64,000 bases of DNA, from assembly GCF_000695095.2 (NCBI RefSeq), contig NZ_CP011454.1, positions 2,170,001-2,234,000 on the forward strand. Direction: 5' to 3'. The position numbers and the translations under genes were made by a program. Below are positions 36,374 through 47,139 of this stretch, piece by piece. The notes beneath the pieces are model-generated. The model saw only the letters and a program-made list of their open reading frames with translations, did not search any database and was not told the DNA's origin. Source of the DNA: Gemmatimonas phototrophica (lineage in GTDB: Bacteria > Gemmatimonadota > Gemmatimonadetes > Gemmatimonadales > Gemmatimonadaceae). Position 1 is the first letter of the stretch. Each line of letters opens with the position of its first letter.

Positions 36374-37591
36374 CTACGCCATCAACCCTTTCAGCAGGTG
36401 TCGGGCAATCACCATGCGCTGGATCTCGCTCGTCCCCTCGCCAATCTCGCAGATCTTGGCGTCGCGCATGAACCGCTCCACCGGATAATCCTTGGTGTAG
36501 CCGTAGCCGCCGTGAATCTGGATGGCCTTGATGGTGGCACGCATGGCCATCTCCGAGCAGAATAGCTTGGCCATGGCGGCTTCCTTGCCGAACGGCTTGC
36601 CATTCTGGGCCAGCCAAGCGGCGTGGTACACCAGATGGCGCCCAGCCTCGATTTCGGTGGCAATATCGCTCAGCTGGAACTGGATGCCCTGGAAGCTGGC
36701 AATGGCGGCGCCGAACTGCTTCCGCACGCTGGCATACTTGAGCGACTCATCGAGTGCTCCCTGGGCGATGCCCAGCGACAACGCGGCAATACCGATACGC
36801 CCGGCATCGAGGGTCTTCATGAAGTTGATGAACCCCAACCCTTCGGTGCCAAGAAGGTTTTCCGCCGGGACTTCGACATTATCGAATAACAGCTCCCGGG
36901 TGTCGGAGGCCCGCCAGCCCAGCTTGTCCTCCTTCTTTCCGGCCTTGAACCCCTTCATGGGCGCCAGCGAATCGTCGTGCCCAACTCCCAGCACGCGGCA
37001 AGCCTCGATGTCCACGCTCTCCTTCGTGAGCACGAAACTCGAAATGCCCTTGGTGCCCTTGGTTGGGTCGGTGACCGCCGTCACGACGAACACCTCGCCC
37101 ACGCCGGCATGCGTGATGAAACGCTTGCTGCCGTTGAGCAGGTAGTAGCCGTCCTTCTTGACCGCCGTGGTCTTGGTACCGCCCGCATCACTGCCGGCGG
37201 CTTCTTCCGTCAGCCCGAAGCCACCAAGTACCTGTCCACTGGCCAGCAGGGGAACGTACTTGGCGATTTGTGCCGGCGTGCCGAAGTTCACGATCGGCGA
37301 CGTGCCCAACGTGGTATGGGCGCTGATCGTGATGGAGTGTGAGGCACAGACTTTTGCCAGCTCTTCAATCGCGATCATGAAACTGATCGTGTCAAAGCCG
37401 GCACCGCCGATGTCTTCGGACCACGGAATACCCAGCAGCCCGAGCTCTCCCATCTTTTTGACATTCTCCCACGGGAACGTGGAAGCATCGTCATGCTGAG
37501 AGGCGACTGGCGCCACATGATCGCGAGCGAAGGCACTCACCATATCGCGCACGGCGAGGTGCTGCTCGGAGAAATACAGACTGTCGTCCAT
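36374..37591 (-). CDS. Acyl-CoA dehydrogenase
   Basis: FAD enzyme introducing the alpha-beta double bond of acyl-CoAs, probably short- or branched-chain. The 405-residue product has the three-part fold. The helical N-domain carries [32 protein letters not shown] and [10 protein letters not shown] bind FAD and substrate. The C-domain carries [40 protein letters not shown] and [16 protein letters not shown], with the expected active-site glutamate region. Its electrons would go to ETF. Chain-length specificity cannot be read with confidence. It lies 26 bases after the recQ stop. Confidence 0.92.
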   Translation of the reverse strand: MDDSLYFSEQHLAVRDMVSAFARDHVAPVASQHDDASTFPWENVKKMGELGLLGIPWSEDIGGAGFDTISFMIAIEELAKVCASHSITISAHTTLGTSPIVNFGTPAQIAKYVPLLASGQVLGGFGLTEEAAGSDAGGTKTTAVKKDGYYLLNGSKRFITHAGVGEVFVVTAVTDPTKGTKGISSFVLTKESVDIEACRVLGVGHDDSLAPMKGFKAGKKEDKLGWRASDTRELLFDNVEVPAENLLGTEGLGFINFMKTLDAGRIGIAALSLGIAQGALDESLKYASVRKQFGAAIASFQGIQFQLSDIATEIEAGRHLVYHAAWLAQNGKPFGKEAAMAKLFCSEMAMRATIKAIQIHGGYGYTKDYPVERFMRDAKICEIGEGTSEIQRMVIARHLLKGLMA

Positions 37592-37617
37592 CTGAAACGG
37601 TCGGGGTAGGAAGAGAA

Positions 37618-39414
37618 TCAGGACCGTGGGCGGGACCGGGATCGCAACGCACGCGGTGTTCGCAACGCACGGACGGACCCGGCAGGACCGAGGCAACGAT
37701 CACAGGCACCACAATGTTCACGTGCATCGGGGTCACCGAAATAGCGCAGGATGTACGCTCTTCGGCAATGGCGAGTTTGCGCGTAATGTTGCATGGCATC
37801 AAGTCGCGCGGTTTCAGTCCGACGACGCCGTTCCAATGCGGACCAGTCCACGGGAAGCCAAGAGGGATCCACGGCGGCAGCCGCAAGGTGGAATCCCGCC
37901 CCGGAACGATTCCATGTAACAAACTGCTGCGCTTCCAGCCGTTCAAGAACGGGGACCAATCCTGTCGTCCCACCAAATCCCGGTGGAAGCCCCTCAAGAT
38001 CAACAGTGACGCCAGTGGCCAGCCCGCCGCGCGTCGCACGCCACAAACTGCGCAACACCTCGCGATCATGATCCCGGCTCCCCTGCAACTCCCGGCCGAT
38101 ACGGGCTGGCGATGCAAGCAGGCGAATCCAGACGCGCCCAGGGAGTGTGGGGGCGGCCGTACAGGCGCCGCTCCCAATCAGCACGCGCAAGGCGGCTGCG
38201 ACCTGGCGTTCACCCGGACAACCAGCCATCGACCGGGCCAGCCCCTCCGCCGACGCGGCCACGAAGCGGGTCCCGTCGGCTGCACGACGCAATGCGCTCC
38301 ATGCATCCTCTACCAGACGGCGGGCCGGATTGGCGCTGTCGAGAAAGAAATCGTGGGTGGACCGATCGGTGTGGTGATGCAGCAGCACACACGTACTGGG
38401 GTTCCCGTCACGTCCTGCCCGCCCGGCTTCCTGGTAATACGATTCAATGGCGCCGGGCATAGCGTGGTGCACGACCAGACGGACATCAGGCTTGTCGATT
38501 CCCATACCAAACGCGCTCGTTGCCACAATCACCCGAGCGCGTTCCTCCATGAACGCATCCTGCGCGCGCTGTCGCAGTGTCGCATCAAGCCCCGCGTGGT
38601 ACGCGGTGGCCTTGATGCGCCCCCGTACCAACAGCGATGCCAAACGCTCGACGGCTTTACGCGTTGGTGCATACACCACGGCCGGCCCGGATGCCTCGTG
38701 CAACCACTGAATGGCCAGCCGGTCTTTGTCCGGCGGCGTTCGTGCCGGTACCACATGATACGTGAGATTGGTTCGGTCAAATCCCGCCACAACGATTGCC
38801 GGATCGCTGAGCGTGAGCTGCCGCATGATATCCTCTCGTACGCTGGGCGTTGCGGTCGCGGTCAGTGCAACGGTTTGCGGGTTCCCCAATTGCTCACGCA
38901 CCTGTGCAATGCGACGGTAACTCGGCCGGAAATCATGTCCCCATTCGCTGATGCAATGCGCCTCGTCCACCGCGAACAGCGCGACCCCGATTCGTGACAG
39001 TTGCTGGACCATCCGTCCGGCTTCTGCGCGCTCCGGCGAGAGATACAACAATTTGAGCCGACCTTCGCGTGCCTCAGCAAGGCGATCGGCAACGTCGCTG
39101 CGACTCAACGTGCTATTGATGTATGCGGACGCCACTCCCTTCCGACGCAGCGTTTCCACCTGATCCTTCATGAGGGAAATGAGCGGGCTGATGACAATAG
39201 TCAGCCCTGCTCGCACCAGAGCCGGCACCTGATAGCAGAGCGACTTTCCCCCGCCGGTAGGCAAGACGACCAACGCGTCGCGGCCTGAGAGCACCGCCTG
39301 CACCGCCCGGATTTGCGGCGGGCGAAAATCGGGATATCCGAATTGTTCGCGCAACACGCGGCGCGCGTCGGACAGCGCGCCCAACGATCGATCAGGCAGG
39401 GCATAGGGGGGCAT
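37618..39414 (-). CDS. recQ: ATP-dependent DNA helicase RecQ
   Basis: 3'-5' helicase of recombinational repair. The 598-residue product has motif 0 ([15 protein letters not shown]), Walker [12 protein letters not shown], motif II as [17 protein letters not shown] (a DEAH box), motif [14 protein letters not shown], and motifs IV-VI ending [12 protein letters not shown]. The zinc site uses [11 protein letters not shown] and CGACDRC near 550-580. Compared with E. coli RecQ the part before the zinc cysteines is longer, and nothing resembling an HRDC domain follows them. Confidence 0.93.
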   Translation of the reverse strand: MPPYALPDRSLGALSDARRVLREQFGYPDFRPPQIRAVQAVLSGRDALVVLPTGGGKSLCYQVPALVRAGLTIVISPLISLMKDQVETLRRKGVASAYINSTLSRSDVADRLAEAREGRLKLLYLSPERAEAGRMVQQLSRIGVALFAVDEAHCISEWGHDFRPSYRRIAQVREQLGNPQTVALTATATPSVREDIMRQLTLSDPAIVVAGFDRTNLTYHVVPARTPPDKDRLAIQWLHEASGPAVVYAPTRKAVERLASLLVRGRIKATAYHAGLDATLRQRAQDAFMEERARVIVATSAFGMGIDKPDVRLVVHHAMPGAIESYYQEAGRAGRDGNPSTCVLLHHHTDRSTHDFFLDSANPARRLVEDAWSALRRAADGTRFVAASAEGLARSMAGCPGERQVAAALRVLIGSGACTAAPTLPGRVWIRLLASPARIGRELQGSRDHDREVLRSLWRATRGGLATGVTVDLEGLPPGFGGTTGLVPVLERLEAQQFVTWNRSGAGFHLAAAAVDPSWLPVDWSALERRRRTETARLDAMQHYAQTRHCRRAYILRYFGDPDAREHCGACDRCLGPAGSVRALRTPRALRSRSRPRS

Positions 39415-39522
39415 ACCACACGGTATGGCCCCGCACGTCTTTGAACGAGAGCGCCGTTACGCGCCGCGGATCATGACAACGCGTGCACGGGCACTGCCGT
39501 ACCCCGGCCGCGTTGTTGGAGA

Positions 39523-39714
39523 TCAGCGTTCGGAAATTCGCTTGCCGGTATCGTGCATCAGGTACGCCACCCCGATGAACAACAGGGCCTTGATCCCCTC
39601 CCACACCGCTTTACCGGTACGCCCCTGTTGGATCGCCATGATGGCGTCGTACGTACACCACACCGACATCAAAAGAGGAAGAATCGGTGCCAATCGACGT
39701 GCCAGCCCGCCCAT
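39523..39714 (-). CDS. Hypothetical small membrane protein (63 aa)
   Basis: Not recognised. The 63-residue product, starting MGGLARRLAPILPLL, has two hydrophobic segments (about 8-24 and 38-56) around a basic loop, and a charged tail (HDTGKRISER). Its ATG lies one base after the U32 gene stop, so it is read in the same transcript. The tight spacing is the main evidence that it is real. Confidence 0.6.
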   Translation of the reverse strand: MGGLARRLAPILPLLMSVWCTYDAIMAIQQGRTGKAVWEGIKALLFIGVAYLMHDTGKRISER

Positions 39715-39715
39715 A

Positions 39716-42229
39716 TTAGACCGCCCTCGCAAAGTGCCCACGCGTGAACTCACCATTCAGCAACCGACGGGTCGCAAGCAGCGACGGCGCCTCACCGGCA
39801 ACAAGTGCGTCCAACATCTCGCGATAGGCACGGACGATCTCCTGCACCGGATCCCCCGGAACGTTAAAGACCATCTGGAACCCCCGGATCCCCTGAGCCC
39901 ACAGCGCCGGCAGGAATTCGGACCCATCGATGGGCCGCGAATGCAGCAGCCGGTTGCGGCAGGCGCTATCCGTTGCGACGGCGAACGTGTATCCCGCGGG
40001 ATCGGTGAGTGAGACGTTGGTGTGCTTCTGTACGCAAAGATCCCGACAGGTGGTCGGCTCGCGATCAAAGGCGGCGCTCAACACACAATGCTCGATCGTC
40101 ATGCCTTCCGGGCGACCGTAGACCAGTGCATCGAACCCCCGACCGTCCCATGGCGCAACCAGCTGCCCGAGCTCCTCGGTGGTCAACTCAATGCTGGCCA
40201 CCAGGCGCTGCGCGCCAAGTTCGAACATCAGCGCCGCGGTATGCTGGTTGAACACGTTGGTCGCGTAGTCGGCAATCACGTCTACGCCGGCAGCACCGAG
40301 ATCGGCAACCAACCCGAGATGTCCGGTCAGAACGGGCAGCCCGAGCGCGAGCCACTTGTCGAGCCGTCGGCGTTCTTCAGGACGAACAATGGTTGGGGTG
40401 CGCAAGCGCAGCGTCACCCCCTGTGCTGCCAGTTCTTCCCGGAGCGTGTTCACCCGGGCGAGCGGCGGAGACGGATGACGGAGAAACGGATCGAGCACGA
40501 TTTCTGTGGCCCCACCAGCCGCCGCCGCCCGTGCCTGCTCCAGATCATAAACAATGACGCGCAACGCGGGCATGTCCAACGACGGTGCCATCTGGGCACG
40601 CGCCGGGATGTTCGACACAGTTTCTTCAATGCGGCTGTCCCGGATGGCGCTGTCGCTCATACGCGCCCAGCCCAACTGCTGCTCCAGCTGTTCGGTGGCA
40701 TCCTGCCGCACGCGATTGAGCTCACTGACCGGAATGAACAATCCCGGAGCCAGTCCATTGATATCCACCGTGCCCAGTTTGAAGGGCGTGCCCCCCAGAC
40801 GGCCCAGCTGCTCTCGAAGCTGCGTCATATCGAGGGCCCGTTTGCTCGCTGGAGACAGCGGCACCTCACCGCGTACGGTCAGCTCCACATCGCCGTAGCT
40901 CCAGACCGTTTTGATCGGGCCACCGGCGTGTCCGAAGCAGCGCACATCCACGCGAATGAGCCCCACCCGCTCCGGAAGGGGCACATTGGCAAAGGACTGC
41001 TGGGATGTTGCCAGCAGGGTGGCGTCGCTGGTCCGCACCACACGCCACCCTTCCGGAACGCGCATGGGCTTGGGGCCACTGCGTACCTGTACAACAAGGC
41101 GGTGCACCCCATCGCGCACCTGAAGGGTTCGTACGGAATGCACCGTTCCCCCAAGGGAGGCTGCCGAACCCGCTTCCGGTGCCTCGAAGCCCAGTCCATC
41201 GCCCACGGCCAGGGCCCGGGTGACCTCGAGGATCAGGTCACTGCCTTCAGCTCCGGCCACCGTGCCGATCGACAATCCGCGGTTGTCAGGTTGCGTGCGC
41301 GTGATGTACTCTCGCCCCTGCCGGCCTCCATACATCCCCCCGGTGTTGCCGCGACTGAAGATCTGCACCAGCGGCTCCACCTCCTCGAGCAGCGGCATGC
41401 GACCGGTCTCGCCGCGCGCAATGCCGTCGAGCCACCCACGGTACGCCTTGGTGACGGTGGCGACGTATTCCGGCTTCTTCTTGCGCCCCTCCACCTTGAG
41501 GCATCCGACCCCCAGTTTCGCGAGGGCCTCAAGATGATCGTGTGCCGCGAGGTCCTTGGTGGAAATCAGGTAGCCACGATCCAGCTCCTCTCCCGACTGC
41601 TCATCATTGAGCGTGTAGTCCTTGCGACATGACTGGGCGCAGGAGCCACGATTGGCTGAGCGCTCGCTGATCATGCCGGACATGAAGCACTGTCCCGAAT
41701 ACGAAATGCACAACGCGCCGTGCACAAACGTTTCGAGGCCCAGTTCGGGGACTTCCTCGCGGATGATGCGGATGTCCTCCAACGTATTTTCGCGCGACAG
41801 GACCACGCGCTCCACGCCGAGCGCCTGCATGACCCTGGCCCCGCTGCTGTCGTGCACCGTCATTTGCGTGGAGCCATGCACTTCCAGCTGGGGATACACC
41901 TGCTGGATGAGGCGTACGACCCCGAGATCCTGGACGATGGCGGCATCAATGCCCCGGTCAATGCATTCCCCGAGATACCGGAGTGCTTCCGGCAGTTCGT
42001 GGGGTTTGATCAGCACATTGAAGGTGAGATAGACCCGGACGCCGCGGGCGTGGGCAATGGCGCAGGCCTGTGCGAGTTCCTCCAGCGAGAGCTGGGCGCC
42101 TTCGTCGCGGGCGTTATACATGGACGCCCCGAGGTAGACGGCGTTGGCACCGTTCGCCACCGCGGCTCGGACAGCATCGAGGGTGCCGGCAGGGGCCAGC
42201 AGTTCAGGAATTGGGGCAGACCGGGACAT
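39716..42229 (-). CDS. U32 peptidase family protein, RlhA-like
   Basis: Large member of the U32 family with the C-terminal extension typical of RlhA (23S rRNA C2501 hydroxylase), though peptidase activity cannot be ruled out. The 837-residue product has the N-terminal U32 barrel (LLAPAGTLDAVRAAVANGANAVYLG). The cysteine cluster region is at Cys174, Cys181, Cys197 and Cys201 (ALCISYSGQCFMSG, GSCAQSC), with KVEGRKKKPEYVATV after it. From about 380 it has the extra domain and then a second barrel-like part. Leads into the small membrane protein gene. Confidence 0.87.
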   Translation of the reverse strand: MSRSAPIPELLAPAGTLDAVRAAVANGANAVYLGASMYNARDEGAQLSLEELAQACAIAHARGVRVYLTFNVLIKPHELPEALRYLGECIDRGIDAAIVQDLGVVRLIQQVYPQLEVHGSTQMTVHDSSGARVMQALGVERVVLSRENTLEDIRIIREEVPELGLETFVHGALCISYSGQCFMSGMISERSANRGSCAQSCRKDYTLNDEQSGEELDRGYLISTKDLAAHDHLEALAKLGVGCLKVEGRKKKPEYVATVTKAYRGWLDGIARGETGRMPLLEEVEPLVQIFSRGNTGGMYGGRQGREYITRTQPDNRGLSIGTVAGAEGSDLILEVTRALAVGDGLGFEAPEAGSAASLGGTVHSVRTLQVRDGVHRLVVQVRSGPKPMRVPEGWRVVRTSDATLLATSQQSFANVPLPERVGLIRVDVRCFGHAGGPIKTVWSYGDVELTVRGEVPLSPASKRALDMTQLREQLGRLGGTPFKLGTVDINGLAPGLFIPVSELNRVRQDATEQLEQQLGWARMSDSAIRDSRIEETVSNIPARAQMAPSLDMPALRVIVYDLEQARAAAAGGATEIVLDPFLRHPSPPLARVNTLREELAAQGVTLRLRTPTIVRPEERRRLDKWLALGLPVLTGHLGLVADLGAAGVDVIADYATNVFNQHTAALMFELGAQRLVASIELTTEELGQLVAPWDGRGFDALVYGRPEGMTIEHCVLSAAFDREPTTCRDLCVQKHTNVSLTDPAGYTFAVATDSACRNRLLHSRPIDGSEFLPALWAQGIRGFQMVFNVPGDPVQEIVRAYREMLDALVAGEAPSLLATRRLLNGEFTRGHFARAV

Positions 42230-42244
42230 TCATGAACACTAACA

Positions 42245-42286
42245 GGGGGTGGAACCGTGCCGCTGGACAGCACCGGGTCCACCCCC
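42245..42286 (-). terminator. Hairpin after the AtuA-like operon
   Basis: On the minus strand GGGGGTGGA pairs perfectly with TCCACCCCC, and an inner CCGGTGC/GCACGG stem extends it. TGTTAGTGTTC follows. It lies between the 47-residue membrane protein gene and the U32 gene, and probably ends the acyl-CoA transcript. Confidence 0.6.
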
Positions 42287-42293
42287 ACCGTTA

Positions 42294-42437
42294 TCAGCGC
42301 TTGAAGAACCGGAGCAGCAGCGCCAGCCCGACGAAGCCAATGCCCACATAGCGGAGCCATTCGAGCCCGGTCTGCTGGGCAATGGAAAATGCGATGACCC
42401 CCAACACGAGCAGGGCAATCCGTACACGAAGAATCAC
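42294..42437 (-). CDS. 47-residue membrane protein
   Basis: A very short gene I read from the sequence directly. The GTG at 42437 overlaps the stop of the AtuA C-terminal-like gene (GTGA). The product has two hydrophobic stretches, RIALLVLGVIAFSIA (about 6-20) and YVGIGFVGLALLL (about 30-42), joined by QQTGLEWLR, and ends RFFKR. It fits a two-helix hairpin with a basic cytoplasmic end. Its function is unknown. The exact stop-start overlap and clean terminator just after it argue that it is a real gene. Confidence 0.6.
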   Translation of the reverse strand: MILRVRIALLVLGVIAFSIAQQTGLEWLRYVGIGFVGLALLLRFFKR

Positions 42438-42787
42438 AGTGTCCCCGGTACCCCTGCCGCCTTCGCTTCTGCATCCGGGACATCGATCACCAATCGCAAC
42501 AAGGCGGTGGAGTACACCTTCCCCTGTGCGTCGGTCTTGAGGGAAAGCGTGCCGCCGCCATCGAGCGCACCGTGCAACAGAAAGTTGAGCGCACCCAGGT
42601 TGGGCAGTTCAAACCGCACCACATCGCCGGTGAGTTGGCCGCTGAAATGCGCCGTTACCGCCTCACGCGTCACGTAGCGGTCCAGAAGGGGATACCACTC
42701 CGGCCGCAATGCGATGAGCCCTACGTTGGCGGTATCGCCTTTGTCGCCGCTCCGGGCGTGGGCAATATCGAGGAGTTGGATTTTCAT
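42434..42787 (-). CDS. AtuA-like C-terminal domain protein
   Basis: Separate small subunit corresponding to the C-terminal part of AtuA-family proteins. The 117-residue product begins with DIAHARSGDKGDTANVGLIALRPEW, the family signature, and continues through FELPNLGALNFLLHGALDGGG. In many genomes this domain is fused to the large AtuA domain; here it is 5 bases downstream. Its biochemical role is not established; the AtuA name comes from citronellol/geraniol degradation clusters in Pseudomonas. Confidence 0.85.
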   Translation of the reverse strand: MKIQLLDIAHARSGDKGDTANVGLIALRPEWYPLLDRYVTREAVTAHFSGQLTGDVVRFELPNLGALNFLLHGALDGGGTLSLKTDAQGKVYSTALLRLVIDVPDAEAKAAGVPGTL

Positions 42788-42792
42788 CAGCG

Positions 42793-44172
42793 TTACTCCA
42801 CGATGGAGACAGCGGTGGACACGGCCCGCTTATCAAGCAGTGCGGGCCAGTAGGCCACGATTTCTTCGACTTTGGGCCGCCCACCGGCAAACCCGGTGAC
42901 ACTGGGAGGGCCGTTGAGCACCAATGGCGCAATCTCGCGCGTAAAGCGCTCCACGGCGGCACGATCGCTGCCACGGACGCCAATGCGATACTGCACCTCG
43001 GGGGCCTCACGACCGTCACCCGCCAGTGCGCCATGTGTTGACGTTGCGCCCACAAACTCGCTCAGCACCTGATCAAACTTCAACCCGAGATTGTCGAGCC
43101 GTTCGCGCAACACGCGATCTGCCAATTGCGCCTTCTCCATGGCATCCGGCCACGAATACACCAATGAACCCACGGCTTTATAGCCTGCCCGATAGGCGAT
43201 GGATACCTTGAGAAACGGTGTCGGCGGACCGCCCGTGATCCCATGCACCCGCACGCGATTTTCCCCGTCGGCTGCAACGCGGATGCTGGTGAAGTCGGCC
43301 ACGACATCCGGCGTGATGTAGGCATGCGGATCGCCCATTTCGTACACCAGCTGCTCGGTAACACTGGGCACGCTCACGCGACCACCCGTACCCGGATGCT
43401 TGGTGATCACGAACGAGCCATCGGCGCGCGCTTCGGCGATGGGATATCCCACATTGGCCAGATCGGGAATGTTGCGCCAATCATGGAGGCAGTTGCCGCC
43501 ACTCGACTGCGCCCCACACTCAAGAATGTGCCCGGCGACAATTCCCGCCGCGAGCGCATTCCAATCGTCTTCGGCCCACCCGAACTCGTGGCGCAGCGGC
43601 GCCATGGTGAGCGCGGTATCGGTGCTGCGTCCCGTCACAACGACATTGGCGCCTTGTTGCAAGGCTTCCACAATGGGTGTGGAGCCAATGTAGGCGTTGG
43701 CCGACAGCACACGATCGCGGATGTTGGCAAGCGGTTCACCCGTATCCATGTTCTTCAGCTCATGGCCGGCCGCCAGCAACGTGTCCAGACGATCGAGAAT
43801 GTCGTCGCCGGTCACCACCCCAATGCGAATCTTGCCGCGAACGCCGCTGCGTGATGCCGCCTCGAGAATTGCCTCGGCGCACGCCGTAGGATTCACACCG
43901 CCGGCATTGGCAATGACTTTCACGCCACGCTCAGCCACGGCAGGAAACACGCTCTCCATCGCACCGACAAAATCGCGCGCATAGCCCATGCGCGGATCGC
44001 GTTCCCGCTGCTTCTGCAGAATGGACATCGTGACTTCGGCGAGGTAGTCGAGCATCAGGTAATCGACTGGCCCGCCCTCCACCTGACGCCGTGGCGCCTC
44101 AAGCCAATCCCCCCAAAACCCCTGACCGCTCGCGACGCGAACGATCTTCTCCTGTTGCGACTCCGACATCAT
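42793..44172 (-). CDS. Acyclic terpene utilization AtuA family protein (large domain)
   Basis: DUF1446/AtuA family protein of unknown reaction. The 459-residue product has [66 protein letters not shown] and [38 protein letters not shown] comes near the end. All are strongly conserved in the family. Its ATG overlaps the carboxylase stop (ATGA). Pairing with an acyl-CoA carboxylase recalls the atu operon, where AtuC/AtuF form geranyl-CoA carboxylase, so a role next to carboxylation of a branched acyl-CoA is likely but unproven. Confidence 0.88.
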   Translation of the reverse strand: MMSESQQEKIVRVASGQGFWGDWLEAPRRQVEGGPVDYLMLDYLAEVTMSILQKQRERDPRMGYARDFVGAMESVFPAVAERGVKVIANAGGVNPTACAEAILEAASRSGVRGKIRIGVVTGDDILDRLDTLLAAGHELKNMDTGEPLANIRDRVLSANAYIGSTPIVEALQQGANVVVTGRSTDTALTMAPLRHEFGWAEDDWNALAAGIVAGHILECGAQSSGGNCLHDWRNIPDLANVGYPIAEARADGSFVITKHPGTGGRVSVPSVTEQLVYEMGDPHAYITPDVVADFTSIRVAADGENRVRVHGITGGPPTPFLKVSIAYRAGYKAVGSLVYSWPDAMEKAQLADRVLRERLDNLGLKFDQVLSEFVGATSTHGALAGDGREAPEVQYRIGVRGSDRAAVERFTREIAPLVLNGPPSVTGFAGGRPKVEEIVAYWPALLDKRAVSTAVSIVE

Positions 44173-45785
44173 TCGCCTCCAACGGTCGGCATCGGCGGCA
44201 ACACAAAGGCGCCGAGATGTGGACCGCGGTTCTGGTTGGCTGCCCGCAAGGCCATCGCGAGCAGATCACGGGAGTCCTCGGGATACACGATCGTGTCCAC
44301 GAAGCCACGCGCCGCGGCATACCGCGCGTCAAGTTGTGTTTCGTAATCGACGCGCATGCCCTCGACCGCATCGAGCACCTCACGCGCCGGTTCCTGGCCG
44401 GATTTCTTGGCGGCATCGAGCGCTGGACCATGCACGGCCTGAACCGCCGCTTCACCCTCCATGACGGCCATACGTCCGGTTGGCCACGAGAGGATGAAAT
44501 CCGGATCGAACCCCTGCCCCGCCATGGCGTAGTAACCGGCACCACTGGCGTGATTCACCGTCAGCACGATCTTGGGCACACGCGCACACGCCATGGCCTC
44601 TACAAATCGCGCCCCAGCGCGAATGATCCCTTCGTGCTCAGCGTCCGGCCCGACCATGAAGCCCGAGACGTCCTGGACAAACAGAATCGGGATCCCCTGC
44701 TTGTCGCACCGCTCAATGAAGTACGCCACCTTCTCGGCACTTTCGGCGTAAATGATGCCACCGAAGCGTGGACGCTCACCCGGCCGGCCTTTGATGAGGC
44801 CGCGCTGATTGGCGATGATCCCAACGGGGATGCCTTCAATGTGCGCATCGCCGCAGATCATCTCCTTGGCCAGGTTCGGCTGGAATTCGTCGAGCTTCCC
44901 TTCATCCAGCAGCGCCTTGAGCACGGCGCGCATGTCATACGACATCCGATGGTCGGCCGGCAGCACGTCATACAGAGTGGAGGGCGGCTCGGCAGGCGGA
45001 CGCCAAGCGATCTGTGCGGACTGCTGCGGGCGCGGCAGACGCGCAACCAGCTCGCGCAACTTGTCCAGGCAAGCGGGATCATCGTCGAGCGCGTAGTGCG
45101 CCACCCCGGAAATCTCCGTGTGGGTCACGGCACCGCCGAGCGTTTCACCGTCCACGGTCTGCCCCGTGGCACCCTTCACCAGATTGGGACCACCCAGCCC
45201 CATGAACGACGTGCCCTTCACCATGAGAATGACATCGCTCAAGGCGGGAAGATACGCCCCTCCCGCAACGCACTGCCCCATCACTGCCGCAAACTGCGGA
45301 ATGCGGAGGTACCGCCGCATGATGGAATTGTAGTAGAAAATGCGAGCGGCCCCGTACTGACCCGGAAAGACCCCACCCTGATACGGGAGATTGACGCCGG
45401 CCGAGTCAACCAGATAGATGATCGGAATACGGCAGCGCATGGCGACTTCCTGCGCACGCAGAATCTTCGTGATCGTTTCCGGCCACCACGAGCCGGCTTT
45501 GACGGTGGCATCGTTAGCCACCACCACGACCTCGCGCCCTTCCACCATGGCAATGCCGGTGATGACACCGGCCCCCGGGGCTTGTCCGTCGTACCGGTCG
45601 TGCGCCACGAGCAAGCCGATCTCGAGGAATGGTGTGCTCGGATCTGCCAGTCGTTCAACGCGCTCACGCGCGGTGAGTTTTCCCTGCTTGTGCTGCTTCT
45701 CGATCTTGTCGGGACCGCCGCCCAGGCGCAGGCGGGCTTCCAGTGCTCGGATGTCGTCGGCGAGCTGGAGGAGTCGACCGCTCAC
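44169..45785 (-). CDS. Acyl-CoA carboxylase, carboxyltransferase (beta) subunit
   Basis: Transfers CO2 from biotin to an acyl-CoA. The 538-residue product has the N-terminal half ([51 protein letters not shown]). The C-terminal half has [27 protein letters not shown] and the [12 protein letters not shown] and [20 protein letters not shown] motifs. It resembles methylcrotonyl- and geranyl-CoA carboxylase beta subunits more than propionyl-CoA carboxylase. The biotin-carboxylase/carrier partner is not in the window. I chose the GTG at 45785, which overlaps the upstream stop as GTGA. Confidence 0.9.
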   Translation of the reverse strand: MSGRLLQLADDIRALEARLRLGGGPDKIEKQHKQGKLTARERVERLADPSTPFLEIGLLVAHDRYDGQAPGAGVITGIAMVEGREVVVVANDATVKAGSWWPETITKILRAQEVAMRCRIPIIYLVDSAGVNLPYQGGVFPGQYGAARIFYYNSIMRRYLRIPQFAAVMGQCVAGGAYLPALSDVILMVKGTSFMGLGGPNLVKGATGQTVDGETLGGAVTHTEISGVAHYALDDDPACLDKLRELVARLPRPQQSAQIAWRPPAEPPSTLYDVLPADHRMSYDMRAVLKALLDEGKLDEFQPNLAKEMICGDAHIEGIPVGIIANQRGLIKGRPGERPRFGGIIYAESAEKVAYFIERCDKQGIPILFVQDVSGFMVGPDAEHEGIIRAGARFVEAMACARVPKIVLTVNHASGAGYYAMAGQGFDPDFILSWPTGRMAVMEGEAAVQAVHGPALDAAKKSGQEPAREVLDAVEGMRVDYETQLDARYAAARGFVDTIVYPEDSRDLLAMALRAANQNRGPHLGAFVLPPMPTVGGE

Positions 45786-46195
45786 GCGCCTTGCTGTTCG
45801 CGCGACGCAAACCATTCGCGGATGTAATCCACGAGGTCCTGCGTGCTGGTACCGGGGCCAAAGAGTCGGGCGACGCCCTGTGCTTGCAGCGAATCCATGT
45901 CTTCCTTCGGGATAATCCCCCCGCCGGTGAGCAGGATGTCATCGCGGCCGGCATCGAGCAGCAAGTCGCGGACACGCGGGAAGAGGGTCATGTGCGCACC
46001 AGAGAGGATCGACAGACCTACCACGTCCACATCTTCCTGGACAGCGGCCGTGGCGATCATCTCCGGCGTTTGGTGCAGGCCGGTATAAATCACTTCCATG
46101 CCAGCATCACGGAGCGCGGCCGCCACTACCTTGGCGCCACGATCGTGACCATCGAGGCCAGGTTTGGCCACCAGCACGCGAATGGGTCGGGTCAT
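45782..46195 (-). CDS. Cobalamin-binding small subunit of an acyl-CoA mutase
   Basis: Stand-alone B12-binding subunit. The 137-residue product has the cobalamin lower-ligand motif in [13 protein letters not shown] (D-x-H-x-x-G), [13 protein letters not shown] and [28 protein letters not shown] closes the fold. Its length and form match the small subunits IcmB or McmB. The large subunit is encoded 1.5 kb away at 47676, separated by a methyltransferase and a BLUF gene. The ATG at 46195 gives [13 protein letters not shown]; 15 more codons of open frame upstream look unrelated. Confidence 0.92.
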   Translation of the reverse strand: MTRPIRVLVAKPGLDGHDRGAKVVAAALRDAGMEVIYTGLHQTPEMIATAAVQEDVDVVGLSILSGAHMTLFPRVRDLLLDAGRDDILLTGGGIIPKEDMDSLQAQGVARLFGPGTSTQDLVDYIREWFASREQQGA

Positions 46196-46272
46196 CGGTT
46201 GGGTAATCGGGAGGAACCTGCAGGCGGTGCCATGGTCCATCGGTCCGAACGCAGAACAACGACGTAACTTAC

Positions 46273-47028
46273 TCAGCCATCCTTGCGGGCCACCAGCAGC
46301 ATTTCGCTGGAGGTGCGACCAAGCGGGCGTGTGCTCCAGGAATCAAAGGCCTGCTCAACGACCAGCCCCACATCGCGCAGGCGCCTGGCGAGCTCCGACG
46401 CGCTGTAGAGTCGTATCCGGTGCGAGCGCTCACCATGTCCCTTTGGACCGCGCCACGTCGAGGTGATTTCGAGGAAGCCGGACAGCGGGTCAAAGGAGCG
46501 TTCCTGACCAAACATCGTCCCGTCGGCGCTGCTCCACCAATCCCGGGAAAGAAACTTGGCCATGACACCGTCTCTGGCACCCCCATGCCAAATCAATACG
46601 CCGCCGGGCTTGAGAACGCGGGCGAACTGGGACAACACGCGCAGATCGTCATTCGGATCGTCAAAGAATCCGAACGAAGTGAACAGGTTCACGACGGCAT
46701 CGAACCGTCCCGTCCACCTCCCTGGCAGTTTCCGCATGTCACCCTGCGTATAGCGGAGGGTTCTCCCGGTCCCCCGTTTCCGCGCCACCGCCAGCAGATC
46801 GTCGGAGTAATCGAGGGCGTCCACGTCAAAACCGGCCTCTGCCAGGAGATGCGCATGGCGCCCCTGGCCACACGGGCAGTCCAACACCCGGGCGCCAGCG
46901 GGGAGTTCGAGTACCTCCATGAGCCGTGCGACCTCGCGCCGATCCTGGGTCAGATCGAAAAGGGGCTCATATTCGTGGAGATACTGCTGGTCAAACTGGG
47001 TTGCCCACCAGGGACTGTTCGTCTTCAT
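46273..47028 (-). CDS. Class I SAM-dependent methyltransferase
   Basis: Small-molecule methyltransferase of unknown substrate. The 251-residue product has motif I as [19 protein letters not shown] (about 48-66), ALDYS (motif II), and [14 protein letters not shown] (motif III-IV). LKPGGVLIW is motif V-VI, and a beta-rich end follows. The type resembles the large generic methyltransferase_25 group. It is divergent from the BLUF gene across 111 bases, so they may share a regulatory region. It is 77 bases before the B12-subunit gene on the same strand. Confidence 0.85.
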   Translation of the reverse strand: MKTNSPWWATQFDQQYLHEYEPLFDLTQDRREVARLMEVLELPAGARVLDCPCGQGRHAHLLAEAGFDVDALDYSDDLLAVARKRGTGRTLRYTQGDMRKLPGRWTGRFDAVVNLFTSFGFFDDPNDDLRVLSQFARVLKPGGVLIWHGGARDGVMAKFLSRDWWSSADGTMFGQERSFDPLSGFLEITSTWRGPKGHGERSHRIRLYSASELARRLRDVGLVVEQAFDSWSTRPLGRTSSEMLLVARKDG

Positions 47029-47139
47029 CCGGAGACGCTAGATACTGGGACGAGCCTGCACAAGCCGCATGCGCCCGGCGTTGGAGCAGATTTTCGCTCC
47101 TGCCTCCCGGGCCCGACCTTTATCCGCCGCATCGGGACT

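Noticed and set aside
36060-36617. A 185-codon minus-strand frame across the end of the acyl-CoA dehydrogenase gene
   Set aside because: Out of frame with the dehydrogenase, which is clearly coding, and it runs through a terminator hairpin.
40022-41632. A 536-codon plus-strand frame opposite the U32 gene
   Set aside because: Antisense of a well-supported U32 family gene; composition biased, no motif.
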